From Gymnopilus junonius (lineage: Eukaryota > Basidiomycota > Agaricomycetes > Agaricales > Galerinaceae): a stretch of DNA of 64,000 nucleotides. The notes beneath the pieces were generated by a model. It was not told where the DNA came from. It did not search any database and saw only the letters and a program-made list of their open reading frames with translations. Each line of letters starts with the position of its first letter. Position 1 is the stretch's first letter. Position numbers and translations under genes: made by a program. Shown here one piece after another: positions 44,896 to 57,237 of this stretch. Location of the stretch: the NCBI GenBank assembly GCA_015501075.1, contig JADNYJ010000006.1, positions 248,001-312,000 on the forward strand, given 5' to 3'.

Positions 44896-46084
44896 GCCAA
44901 ATGCATACTTTAAATTGTCAGAACGTTACCAAAAATGCAAGCTTTCCTGGATAACACACCTTGGTCGTGCTCAGGCTCGTCGAGACCATATATAGTCCTG
45001 GGATACTAGGTTCCATGGCCGACAAGGTCAGTAGGTGAAAGAAGGTCTGACGATGCAAAATTTATTACGGGAAAATGTAGTGACGACTTGTCGGCAGTTT
45101 ATATGACCGTCCGTACTCCTTGTTCTTTGGACACCGCTTTTCAGAGCAAGGCCCATCTCTGACGATAAGATATTACACTGCGTCGGTCGGAGGTTGGGCG
45201 TAAAACCAAGACTCGATAGGGCTTGCAGCGGTACTACGGAGTGCAATAATATGCTGTTTGTGAAGGCTGGGATAACTTTGGTTTTCCGACTTGATTGAAG
45301 GAGGGAATGAAGTTTTAAGATCAACGCAGGTCCTACCATGAATCAGTTTATTGACGGATAAGAATCCTATGAGCTGGTTTATCTCACTTGAAATTGCACA
45401 AATCGAGTTACGTCAGATGTCCCTTTCGAGTCGTCCTTTTTGTCAAGTTGTTCCCATCGAGTCCCTTCCCACCTAACACATTTGTGTAGGAGTTAGACGA
45501 CAGCAGAGCAAAGAAAGATGATGAACAGAGGAAATGGAAGGAGCGCTGGAAATACTGGCCAGTGAGCTTGTGGTGAGTGTATATTCCGGTGCTCATCGTT
45601 AACCACTTCCCACCAGCTTGGGTAATTAATAACTGGTTAAGTCAACTCAGATGTCAACAGATGCAGAATAGAGGGGCTGTAAGACGGAAGCGTCCATAGG
45701 TTCCAAAAGAGTTATCGCCGCTGTACTATAGTTGGGTAGAAGAGGTGGATGCATCTTGATCTCGCCCAATGCGCTCTAGAAATTGCGACCCGTTATGTAA
45801 ACAACCGTCCCTGAAGCACATAAAGCAAAAACCAGAGAGCCTCCACTTGAAGGAAGTTTAGCGACCGTATATCCCAGGGAAAATAGAAATACAAGTAGAT
45901 TTGATAAATAGAGTCAGAGGGGGATTCAGTTCGACGAATCACGACGAACCTTTGGCGGTGGTTGTTTTGGTTTGTTGTGCAACGGACAACTATACAGTTG
46001 AATTTCGGCAAAAGCCTAAATTTGGCGTGTAGACGAAATGTGTAGTCGCCGTAGCGCGAGATCAGCAACCTCAAGACCCCAACG
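44896..46084. other. Intergenic upstream of ribosomal protein uL4
   Basis: Open frames at 45028-45339 and 45408-45596 (minus) have no motif or splice context and were not accepted. The last 100-150 bp should contain the ribosomal-protein promoter. Confidence 0.4.
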
Positions 46085-47482
<1,398 letters not shown>

Positions 47483-48112
47483 ATTTCTTGAGTTGTTGGT
47501 TGTAGTGGGTGTATGTTGGGTGTTGGGAGGACCTAAAAATTATGCAGATGCTGAGGAATCATATGATTATACGTTGCGTTGTCCATGTCACCCCTTTCGT
47601 CGTGGTTTTTTCATGCTTCCGCAATACATGCAAGTGACGCAATAGTATTCATTGGTTTGCTTCAAGGCACTCTCATCGCTTTTTGACTGGAGTTAATTTA
47701 GGTGTTCATATACGCATGAGGTTGGGAGGTTACTGCTTGGGCGATCTGCAACTTCTTTACATGAAATATCATTCTGAAGGATGTGCTCGATACAAGCTGT
47801 AACTAGCTGCATAACCGTCTGCCCATGTCACGATGGTCGAAATGAACGCCATCCTGCAGGATGTCCATGTGGTCGTCGACCACGTTGTAGCCTCACTTCA
47901 GTTTGTGGTGCCCTCGGCTCTGATGCCAGCTTCTTCCGTTTCTAGTTCTCTCCCTTTGCTCTCTTGGTAACATCTAACAGTTCCCTAGTCATTCTATTAT
48001 CCATAGGCCCCAACACTGATTTCGGTGAGATATTTTTACTTTTTGTTGCAATCTTTTGTTGATTGGGCTGGCTCCGCGCGCACGCAAGGAGCTGGTCGAA
48101 ATTTCTACAACC
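47483..48112. other. Intergenic
   Basis: 3' region of uL4 and promoter of the next gene; nothing else recognised. Confidence 0.4.
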
Positions 48113-48501
48113 ATGTCTTCTTCGCTCTCAATATCGTCAATATCAATGCCAGTGGCAACTCCAATCCCAACAACGTCTTCCGTGTCGACACTGCCGACCA
48201 CCTCTACCATTTCATTTCCTTCCATCTCTCCTGGGGCCACAAGCCGTATAGCCTATCTATCTAGCACGACGACAAGCCTGGTAGCTTGTCTGACGATTAT
48301 GATCACCTTGATGTATTTGGTTCTGCTTTCTTGGACGGTGAGGTATGCGAAAGAGAATCCTAAAGTTGTGAATAAGGTATCGGGGGTTTGGGTTGTTCGG
48401 TATGCGCCTGGTATGTGTTACCTACTTTGCTGGATGAGGTTTGGTATTTTTAAGAGGATGCTTACGTTCCGGTTTTTATTTTAGTGGCTATGCGTTCTTA
48501 G
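48113..48501 (+). CDS. Small Ser/Thr-rich single-pass membrane protein
   Basis: Two exons (48113-48410, 48485-48501) give 104 codons. The first ~60 residues are almost only Ser, Thr, Ile and Pro ('SSLSISSISMPVATPIPTTS' at the start). One hydrophobic helix follows, 'VACLTIMITLMYLVLLSW', and a short basic tail 'VRYAKENPKVVNKV'. A glycosylated cell-surface or vesicle protein with a cytoplasmic tail would fit, but no family is recognised. An in-frame ATG at 48056 would add 19 residues. The second exon is tiny and rests on splice signals alone. Confidence 0.45.
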
Positions 48502-49320
48502 TGCTGAGCAGTCTGATGGAAGTGGCATGTTCAAGCTGGCTCGTCCTACAGTGGCAATTCAATCATAATTATCCGAATACACATACTCGAGCTGGTACAC
48601 GACTCCTCTTGTAAGGCAATCCTACCACTTGAACGATCATCATCATTTTTGACCCTCTTTCATACAGATTCGCCTCTTCATGGACGACTCTAACAGGCAG
48701 GCGTATACACCCTTCTTTTTATTCACCCAGCGTGGTCGAGGCATCCTATATCCTCAATTGGCGCTCAGGCCATCTGGATTTTTTTGACATGGCTTTTATG
48801 GGTCGTCGGCGCTGGCGTGGTGAATGCTTCCATTTCCGGGGGTTTTGGATAGAGGGAGGTGTGGGGAGGTGGTATATTGTGCGCAGATCAGAGGTTTGTT
48901 CGGTGTTGCGGTCGTTGAAAGGTCAGACTTCATGTTTCAAGGCTGATGCTAAGCGCTGAAGTCCCATACTGACTTTTCGGTTGCAGCTTGGTGCTCTCAG
49001 CAGGGCTAGCGCTGATGTTCTGGCTTGCCTGGCAGTCGGCTAGCTCGACTTTGCGGCCTGTTTCCTTCCGTGCGAGGTTATCGCTCGCGACAACGTTTAT
49101 GAGTGGTCAATGAACAAACCAAGCTTCTTTGGACGCAATTCATAATGCGATTTTATGGCATCCTTCTTTCACATTTATTTCGGACTATCGCCGAACTGAC
49201 ATCTCTTTTCTATTCAGCACGCGGTACGTTTATAATATACATTTAAATAGACCTGCATGGACGATTATATGGACACAAGCAGATAAATAACATGAAGGAA
49301 AATAGACACGAAAAAGCCAA
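48502..49320. other. Intergenic
   Basis: An open frame at 48732-48959 has no recognised motif. No gene called. Confidence 0.35.
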
Positions 49321-51137
49321 CTAAGGTTCGTACATCACAAGAAATGATGGCCGAATCGCATCGTTGCTGTACACGACTAACTCATCATAGTTCAAGCTTC
49401 CGCCTTTTTCCGCGAGGACCTAGAAAAATGCGGTATGTGCATGTTAGAGGCGCACTATACATACGCTTCACAGCCAAGTGATATTATGCTTACCGAGTCG
49501 TATCCTGCAGGTGGCGCTGTCAAGGACGTGTTGTCCTGTAGTAGTTTGCACCCCTTGCCCACGACGACCTTGTTCAACAGGATCGCTTTCAACGAAGATT
49601 TGCAGTCGTTGTGCGAATAGTCGTTCGACCTGGACGAACCTGAATATAGATCAAGGGACCAAAATTGAATACGACCTACTTGGAAGACGTCGACGACGTA
49701 TAGATCCCTTTTCCGAACCTGCCCCAGCCGGTCTTCTTTCCCCAGAGAGAAATATCATAGGATGTACGGACGATGTTGCATAGCGAGCAGGAAGTAGAAG
49801 AGCAGAACTGAGTGTGTCCCTTATCTCCTAGGTTGCAGATACGCCGCGTGCCGTGCCAACGACGGTTCTCGTTTCCTTCAGACCGACCGGATGCAACAAA
49901 TTGGCCACGAGCCTCGACTGCAGTCCTGACACATAATGATAAATCGAAAATAGGAAATAATGTGACTGAACTCTGAAAAGATGCTTACTTGTAGGCGTTG
50001 TAAGCATCCAGCATAGCAGGAGGAATAAGGATCTTGTACACGCGCCTCACAGGTGGGCACGTGGACCCATGCCTCCAAGACGCCTTGAATTGATCAGCCA
50101 CTGTGATATCGTTTCATAAACAGGTCCTGCGACAAAGGAATAGTATCAAACGCACCGCTTTTGAATGTAACATGCCCGGAAGGCACTTCGAGTATCATGG
50201 GACCTTTACTTTCCGCGTCGTCGACACAGGTTTGACTGCAAAAGTGTAAATTGGCCATCTTCGGAGCTTGCAAGCACATCAGGCAGAGGTTTTCTCCCAG
50301 CCTGCAGTGAAAACGTCAGTCTCGAGCCTGGCGGGTGGCCTAAACATGACAGACGTCTTATGCGCCAAAGAGCAGTAATCGTGTCCACCTGCATGAGGTG
50401 GGTTTTGGCATCCAGGTGCTTGGCACAGCACTACGACAAAATTAGAAACAGGAATTGCCATCTTGGGTAAATTTAGCCTACCTGGGGCCGAACTACCTCC
50501 AGTTGCCTTCCGCTGAGGACCATTTGCGTTCCGTGCGCACGCTTTGCTGCAATAATCGTGAGTCTTCGTCCCATCGGAATACTTGGGCCGATTATGGCAG
50601 AACTAATCGGTATAAATAATGTTTTTACCAAGTCTGGGAAAACTGAAAATCGATAACCACTCACGTTGCAGTTACCCAAATTCGAAGATCCCGAAATAGA
50701 TCCATTCTGATTGTTGATCTTCTTGTTGGCGCAAGTCTTGCTACAGTATGGGTGTGTCTTGTTGCCATCGAAGTGTTTCGGGCGAAGTTGGCAAACCTAA
50801 ATTCAAGTTGGTCAGAATCATTCAATGGTTGTGTGAGATTATCTCTAACCTCACAAAGAGTCACAGGATTAATTGCAGGGGGTGAAGCTCCAGCATTATT
50901 GTTAGCTGGGGTGCTTGTGCTGTTTACATTAGCGGAAGGTTTGGGCCCAGGTGCATTCACAGGCGCAGAAGCAGGCAGTGGAGGGACGGGTGGTGGTGGT
51001 GGTGCGGATGGCGCAACACTTGATGGCGGAGGAGGCGGATTAGGCGCAACCTTCTGGGTCATAGAACTGAGCGAATGAGTCGCCAGAGTGCCCAATATCG
51101 AAAGCGCAAGAGGGATATGAGAGGTCATGGAACTCAT
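49321..51137 (-). CDS. Zinc-finger PARP-catalytic-domain protein (ADP-ribosyltransferase-like), gene P1
   Basis: Nine exons (51137-50850, 50796-50665, 50602-50482, 50430-50355, 50301-50156, 50100-49989, 49925-49680, 49629-49494, 49419-49321) give 451 codons. After a Pro-rich N-terminus come repeated zinc-binding units of the form CxxC...YCSxxC: 'CQLRPKHFDGNKTHPYCSKT', 'CHNRPKYSDGTKTHDYCSKA', 'CQNPPHAGGHDYCSLAH' and 'CLMCLQAPKMANLHFCSQTC'. The C-terminal PARP-like catalytic domain has 'RWHGTRRICNLGD' (His ~316), 'RFGKGIYTSSTSSK' (Tyr ~367) and 'SLNYDELVVYSNDAIRP' (Glu ~432): an H-Y-E triad, as in poly-ADP-ribosylating enzymes. It should transfer ADP-ribose from NAD+; targets are unknown. The start at 51137 encodes a hydrophobic lead; Met at 51062 is an alternative. 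Divergent from gene P2, 248 bp apart. Confidence 0.82.
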
Positions 51138-51385
51138 CGCGGGCTAACGGACACGAAGCCCAAGGGACAGCAAATCGCAAAATCTTGAAAGAAGGGAACG
51201 TATCAATCCACATCGATTTTTAACCAAACGTCGAAACAGATGAGTATTACGTCTGGACACCTGCCGATTTTCGCCAGCGGCAATGAGGCTGCTGCGTGCT
51301 TTTCACGAGGCCGTCTTGCACCCTTTATACGATCCTGATATCAGCGTGGCAATATCATCTCAACTTCCCATTCCGAACTTCAACA

Positions 51386-52597
51386 ATGGTGTCGCTCGTT
51401 AAGTGGGGATCCATCCATAGGAACAAAACGCCTGTTCAATCCCAAATCGACTTGTGTGAGGTATGGATTTTACGCCTTGATTGATTTCTTCTACTCATTG
51501 TCCATTATCCGGAAGATCTGCGGCAAGAAGGCAAAATTCATCGATAGCAATGGGCACAAACATCCCTATTGCAGCAGGAGCTGCGCAAGAAATGGGACAG
51601 GTCCAAGCCCAACCGCTTGCGTGCTTCAAGGATGTCGTGCAACAGGCAAACCAGCCTTTGCAAACTTCTGCACGGAAGCTCACGCCAGGTATGAAAGTTG
51701 ACCATTTTGTCATCGTGAGTTTTAATATTCCGAGACTAGAGAAGGCGTGCGATTGGGCCAGGTTGAAGCCTGCGAGCTATGCGATATTCAACCTCGCACT
51801 GTAGGAACGACGTGCATTCCATGCGATCGCCTGGTCCGCACAGAACCGCGGCTCCGTGAGCTCAATGCTGACGGAAAAACGTTCAAAAATTGTGAGTATA
51901 AATCTTGATACTTCTTAATACGTTCTGAACTTTTCGTTAGTAAGGGCACAATTTCTGAGCGAATGGGAATCACCTACCGATTCTCCATCCTTGGAAAGGA
52001 TTTACGAAATTATTCTTCCTCGCGATGTGCGTATTCGCCACGACTATTATAAGTGAGTTTTGGCTAGCATATCTCCAAGTTGTAGCTAATACAGTTCAAA
52101 AGGACATCTAATCCAAGCTTTGAAGAGGTGAGAAGCTTCCACAGCTCTCAGTGTATTTGCGACCTCGGCACCAAAGAACCCGTCCTGTGCAACTTCAAAT
52201 CTTGTGGCATCTGTTGCATAGTCAAATCTTGCTTCAAGTCATTCGCTTTGGTGTAAGCTACAACGAGGGCAGGTACATCGAATTATCACTTGAAAAGTAA
52301 GACGATATTGACGTATTTTTCAGGTTTGGCCAGGGCGTATATTCGTACCGAAATCCAGCTTTGGCCGATCGCTTTTCTACTTCTTGTACATCGTCCCCAT
52401 ATCGTGTGTTGATTGCATGCGATGCAGCCGTTGAGCCCGCCCAGGCCAACGTTGATGAGGTTGGTCGCTCGTCCCGTTTCACCCAATTTCTGTCGATGCT
52501 GAATTGGTTCCAGTCTGCCGAGGAAGAGTCTCTTTTCGTTCCGTTGGCTGATGGTATTCTGCCGGTTTACATATTTATGTATACAACAAAGAAATGA
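51386..52597 (+). CDS. Zinc-finger PARP-like protein with degenerate catalytic site, gene P2
   Basis: Six exons (51386-51460, 51516-51688, 51740-51891, 51941-52052, 52103-52252, 52324-52597) give 311 codons. It has the zinc units of P1 ('CGKKAKFIDSNGHKHPYCSR', 'CRATGKPAFANFCTEAH', 'EACELCDIQPRTVG') and the linker 'RIYEIILPRDVRIRHDYY'. In the catalytic region the first motif reads 'SFHSSQCICDLG' where P1 has HGT. 'FGQGVYSYRNPALADRFS' keeps the Tyr. The last part ('ADGILPVYIFMYTTKK') has lost the NYxE block. The fold is probably kept but NAD+ binding and catalysis are doubtful. A regulatory or decoy role is possible. Stop codon 118 bp from that of P3, which runs toward it. Confidence 0.72.
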
Positions 52598-52715
52598 AAA
52601 GGAGTGGAAAAGATGAAGAAATGTATATATAAGTCGCCTGTAGTGTACAGAAAGCATTCTGGAATGCAGATAGATAATTTATAAAATAATAAAAATGGAA
52701 GAGGTATGAAAAAGA

Positions 52716-53762
52716 TTAAGCAGCCAAAGGTGTCTTAAACAAGGCTGTAACCAAAGAGCGAAATTTGGACTTGGAAGTGGGCGTATCACCGTAAACGATG
52801 AGGTACGCTGGACGTATTGCATCGTTGTCATATACGACGGTCTCTTCATAATTAAGGTCAATGCCCGGTTCTCCAACAACCTATAAGACGTTAGGGTGCT
52901 GAAATGTTACATACAGATGAAGGACGCATACTGAATGATGGCCGCATGGCGGTTCTGTTAGTCCCGTAGCATTTTGACGACGCTTGTGCGGATTGCCGAC
53001 AATGACGCGGCTAACGAGGAGCACTCTAAGCTTAGTGGATTCGTCTGCATTCAGCGCATAATCGTCTGCTTCTTCGAAACCGTTGAGCCAAGAAACCAAG
53101 GATATTGTGAAGTTAGCGAATTCAACAGCTTACTGGAGGAACAGGCCGTGGTGTATATCCCAGTCCCGAAACGACGGAATTTGTGCTTTGTGCCTTGGAG
53201 AATAAAGATATAAAATAGAATCTCCTGGGTGTACTGGACACGTACCACACTTCTTAACGTCAAAAGAGTTCCTGATAACAGAACAAAGGTTACATTTCGA
53301 CAGGATACACAGACGGATGCGGCTGCCATCTTCTGCCAAGGTACAATGGCGATTCGTCCCATGAAATAGCAGTTGCTCATTAGCGGGATTTTTCGTTCGA
53401 TTACGAAGAGCGGGAGATGATAATATAAGAGCCCTGTGAGTGTGTTACAATCATATATGAAGGTCCTTAACGACTTGAGTTCATACCGATACCGGTGGTA
53501 AGGCCTCAAAATGGAGTCTGGCGATAAAATCTTGAAAATGGCGTGAACCTTGGGCTTCGGCTTATTAGGATGCTTCCACCCCTTGTAGAACTGTTTCTCA
53601 ACTATTACAATCTGCATTAGTATCAGTCATTGATAGTCAAGCAAACGACCTACTCGTGGAAAATTGGGGATTGCTTGACGAAAGAAGTCGCAGCCGCTTG
53701 GACTTGCCATACCCTTTATTCTCGGGATGGTCAAAGCTAAACTCGTCGATAATCGTAGACAT
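52716..53762 (-). CDS. PARP-catalytic-domain protein without zinc fingers, gene P3
   Basis: Six exons (53762-53654, 53601-53487, 53433-53246, 53193-53134, 53071-52932, 52880-52716) give 258 codons. It is little more than the catalytic domain: 'VHAIFKILSPDSILRPYHRY', 'LLFHGTNRHCTLAEDG' (His ~99), 'CNLCSVIRNSFDVKKC', 'RFGTGIYTTACSSSKADDY' (Tyr ~151), 'HHSVVGEPGIDLNYEETVVY' (Glu ~217) and 'DNDAIRPAYLIVYG'. The H-Y-E triad is complete, so poly- or mono-ADP-ribosylation is plausible. The zinc units found in P1 and P2 are absent, and the N-terminus is short and partly basic. The first junction has alternative splice choices. Divergent from the NADAR gene, 695 bp between starts. Confidence 0.8.
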
Positions 53763-54457
53763 TGTAAAGCACTGTAATCAGGTGAGGCTGGCGAGTATTT
53801 GGCGAGCGCAATAATATAAGAATTTCAAAGGGTTTCCGGTTCCATAACGCATCAAGGAGAGTCGAGAGGTTTGCGAGGCGTCAGCTGTAAACCAGCACGT
53901 TGATGCATGAGGGTGCAGCGTGTCCTGGCCGTATCGCATTTTCCGAAGTCATCGCCAACGTAGAGAATTGTCGCTTGCAAGGCAGAAAAGGACTTCAAGC
54001 ATGGATGTAGGTGATACGTATCTTATGCATGAGATAACTCTTCGGATTTCGTGATACGACGATGCTTGATTCCAGGAACAAGGTAAATGGTGATGAACGT
54101 TGAAGCTAAGCTGAAGGTACACAGAAAACCTTTTGCCATGTCACGGAATCACGCACAGCCAACGTTGACTCCGAACTCTTATGATGACCACTGCCTCGAG
54201 GCTAATACACCTCAAACACACGCCTCAAGGGTATCTATATCGGTCCCAAAACTCTTTCTCCACACTGATAGCAGAATACACAGCGCGAACACGCTCTTAC
54301 CGTGAGGAGCACCCCTTCAATTCACCTGAGGACTTTTCATTGGATTATCGAGTCTCAATTTCTAAGCTCTACTGAGAGTCTATAATTTGTGCCGACCTCT
54401 TTGCAGCGCCGACTCTACCTTCTTGATTAATTTTCCTCTCCGTAGTTTCTGGCCAGC
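53763..54457. other. Divergent promoter region P3/NADAR
   Basis: 695 bp between the two start codons. Open frames at 54087-54375 overlap each other and have no motif; they were not accepted. The region probably serves both genes. Confidence 0.4.
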
Positions 54458-55494
54458 ATGCAAACCCGAAAGACCATCACCATTGTCACGTCCCCCCCGA
54501 CGCGTCCATTGGGACTGCCGACAATCACATCGCCAGGAGCGAAGCAGGCACCAGTGTACCGCGTCGAGGAAAGAAGCCGTACCATATACGTGGCCTCTGA
54601 CGTCGACCCATCACAATGGGATACCCATAGCTTGAACACCATCTTCACTTTGACCGAAGCCTCTGAAAATGGTTTGGAGCCCTCTATTGAACCAATGCGC
54701 CGCACTCAATCTTATGTGGATACGCAAGTCATTATTACGGAGGATACTTCAGATCGCAGTGACGAATCGCGGGTCAATTCGCCAAGAATCAGCTTATACC
54801 AGCCTCGCCGTCCTGGTGTCAAGAAGACAAGCCCTGCTCTATCAACCCCCGAAGGTCATCGACGCGTATCTCCCATCAAAGCCACACCCAGCCGTCCTCG
54901 TATTCTATTTTATCACAAGCACAACCCGTATTATGGGTTTACGAATTTTTCGCCCCATCCTGTAATTTATAATGGCAAGAAGTATCCTACAAGCGAACAT
55001 CTCTTCCAATCTTTCAAGGTGAGTACCGTCATATTCGTATACTGAGCTGGCGCTGAGTATATTTAGTTCCAGGGTCATAGACCCAACCTTGCAGAGCACA
55101 TCCGGACGTGTTCTGAGCGACCTAGTGTCGCATTTTCCGAAGCTCGGCGTTTCCAACCCGAGGTACGACCTGATTGGAAGCAGATTAATGTCGAAAAGGT
55201 CAAATTCACGTATCTTATATATTTTTGATGCTTATTAGGTCACAACAGATGGACGAAGCTTTGTTTTACAAGTTTACGCAACATGCCGATTTGCAGGCTG
55301 AACTTCTGGGAACAGGGGATGCAGAGCTAGTTGAGGTAGGACAATTAACATTGCATTCGATGATTTCAACTGAAGCTGTGCAGGATTCCGACAAAGATGC
55401 CTTCTGGGGTGTCGGTGGTGATGGGAAAGGCCGTAACGAGCTCGGAAAGGGCCTCGAGAGGCTGAGGGCTAAACTCCGTGGAAGCGCATGTTAG
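54458..55494 (+). CDS. NADAR-domain protein (YbiA-like, DUF1768)
   Basis: Four exons (54458-55018, 55067-55198, 55249-55335, 55384-55494) give 296 codons. The first ~150 residues are Ser/Thr/Pro-rich and probably disordered. The rest is a NADAR domain: 'YGFTNFSPHPV', 'GKKYPTSEHLFQSFKFQG', 'RPDWKQINVEKMDEALFYKF', 'LLGTGDAELVED', 'DAFWGVGGDGKGRNELGKGL' and 'RLRAKLRG'. Members act as N-glycosidases. YbiA and relatives process flavin intermediates, and NADARs were shown to remove ADP-ribose from guanine bases. Here the neighbours are PARP-like genes, which points to the ADP-ribose role, but this is inferred from position. The plain catalytic set looks complete, and no targeting signal is seen. 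Confidence 0.85.
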
Positions 55495-55714
55495 ATCATC
55501 GATAACTGCCTCATTCATGTCTCCTGGCCGATTGTTTTCTGTACTGCTAGCAACACGTGTCCTCATCGCTGCAGCTGATGGAGTTTTATCTTTGACTATA
55601 TCTAAATTGTGGTGTTGCAGAGTAGACCTCGAGGAGGAGGTGTGCTGCGGTTTTAAAACGAGGAAGGAGCTGACGATTCCATCATCTACTCCTCTCCAAC
55701 TCGCTGCTCAACAA

Positions 55715-56875
55715 ATGGCGACTTCAAATTCAACTGTACCGTTCACTCAAGCTTCTCAGCTTTGCGATGTATTTGCATTCTTCAAAGATCTCCAGAAATT
55801 ACCGCTTAATAGCTGTTGCAGTATTGCCATCAGAAGCCCAAGTTCTCTAACCACCCGTACTGTTCCAAGACTTGTGCGGGCCAGGCTGCAACTCTTTGCA
55901 ATGTACGGACCTTCATCCTACTTCAGTCTTTTATAGTTATACCTGAGCACGTCCCATTCGCTTGTAGCATTGCCACAAGAAGCCGAAATTCCAGAACTTC
56001 GACTATTGCGGCAAGAACTGCGCGGCTTTAGCGAACCCAGGAGGCAAGGCTCGCAATATTGCTGGCGGATCAGCGCAGCCAGCCCAGACAGGTATTCAGA
56101 AGCAAAAAACCTCGAACGTGAACTCAATGACTGCCCAACAAGGAACACCGGCGTTTGATCCTTTACAAATCGCTAGTAAGCTCATGTTCGATATGAAATC
56201 AGGAATTGTCCTCATTGTAGGGACCTTCTCCCAATATTAGAACTCGTCGTTCAGCATATCCCACAAGTTCAAGCCCTTATCAATCCTAACGGAAGCTCTG
56301 GATCTGCGGGCCAAACTTCCGTTCCGACTTCCCAGCCTATCGTAACCAATCCCTTTGCTGGACCCACAGCTCAGATTGTGCCCCCAAGCAACGTCTATAA
56401 CACCGGACCGGGCCCGGTGAACAACCCTTTCCTCAATCCTCTCGGTCAGGGTGCCTATCAGGCCGCGCCTGTCACCTCGCAGAATGCAACGACGAATGGT
56501 GCAGTTTATCTGGCAGCTTCTTCGAACCCAGTCCCTGCCGCTCAACAAATTCATATTAGTACGCAGCAAACTCCCGATAATCTTGAGTGCCTTATCCCTG
56601 GCTGCGGGCAGCCTGTCCACGTTGACGCGAAAGGAGTGAAAGCCAGTGACTATTGTTCTATGCGGCACCGGGAGTAAGTGTAGTTTCGCGGAATTTGAAT
56701 CGATTTCTGATGAACTTGTGTCTATAGGGAAGCAGTTACAAGCGGCCTAGTGTCGCCTTGCATTATGTGTCTAGTTATGCCCCAAAGCGACACCGATTAC
56801 TTTTGTTCCCGAGCTTGTAGGGAGGAGTCGATGAACAAGGAGACGTATTATGATGAGGAAGATGAATCTGAGTAG
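55715..56875 (+). CDS. Stand-alone zinc-finger protein related to the N-terminus of P1
   Basis: Five exons (55715-55768, 55822-55902, 55968-56185, 56221-56673, 56728-56875) give 317 codons. Zinc units of the same type as P1: 'CHQKPKFSNHPYCSKTC', 'CHKKPKFQNFDYCGKNC', 'CLIPGCGQPVH...DYCSMRH' and 'CIMCLVMPQSDTDYFCSRAC'. Between the second and third lies a long Pro/Asn/Gln-rich linker. The protein ends 'ETYYDEEDESE', with no PARP domain. The fourth intron uses a weak GTTCGA donor; the frame requires it. It may be a targeting or adaptor module that split from a PARP-like gene, or lost its catalytic half. No frameshift or early stop is visible downstream. Confidence 0.65.
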
Positions 56876-57237
56876 CCTTTTGTGATTTGCACAGGACAGG
56901 GTCTTTTAATCGCATGGTGGCATATTTCATGTAAATCATACACTAGATAGATCTATATATATGGATATCATATATCGATACTACGATCGCCAAGGGAAAG
57001 GAAGTCCCTGAACTGTTAGTCGGATGTACATACAGTATGCATATTAAAGGCCCACACCGTCGAGGTGGATGCCAGGTCTATATTAATGAAGAGAATCAGT
57101 AAACTATATAAGGTACAGAGATGCCGATGCCGAATTAGTATGCTATAGTAAAAAGATCGTGTACACAATGAGCGGATGAATCTGAGAAGGTCCAAAGCTT
57201 GACTCGTAGAACGGTGATGCCACTTGTTGGCAAGAAT
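56876..57237. other. Intergenic, convergent 3' ends
   Basis: A/T-rich sequence between two convergent stop codons. A TATATATATGGATATCATATATCGATA stretch is broken up here by short palindromes; no gene. Confidence 0.4.
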
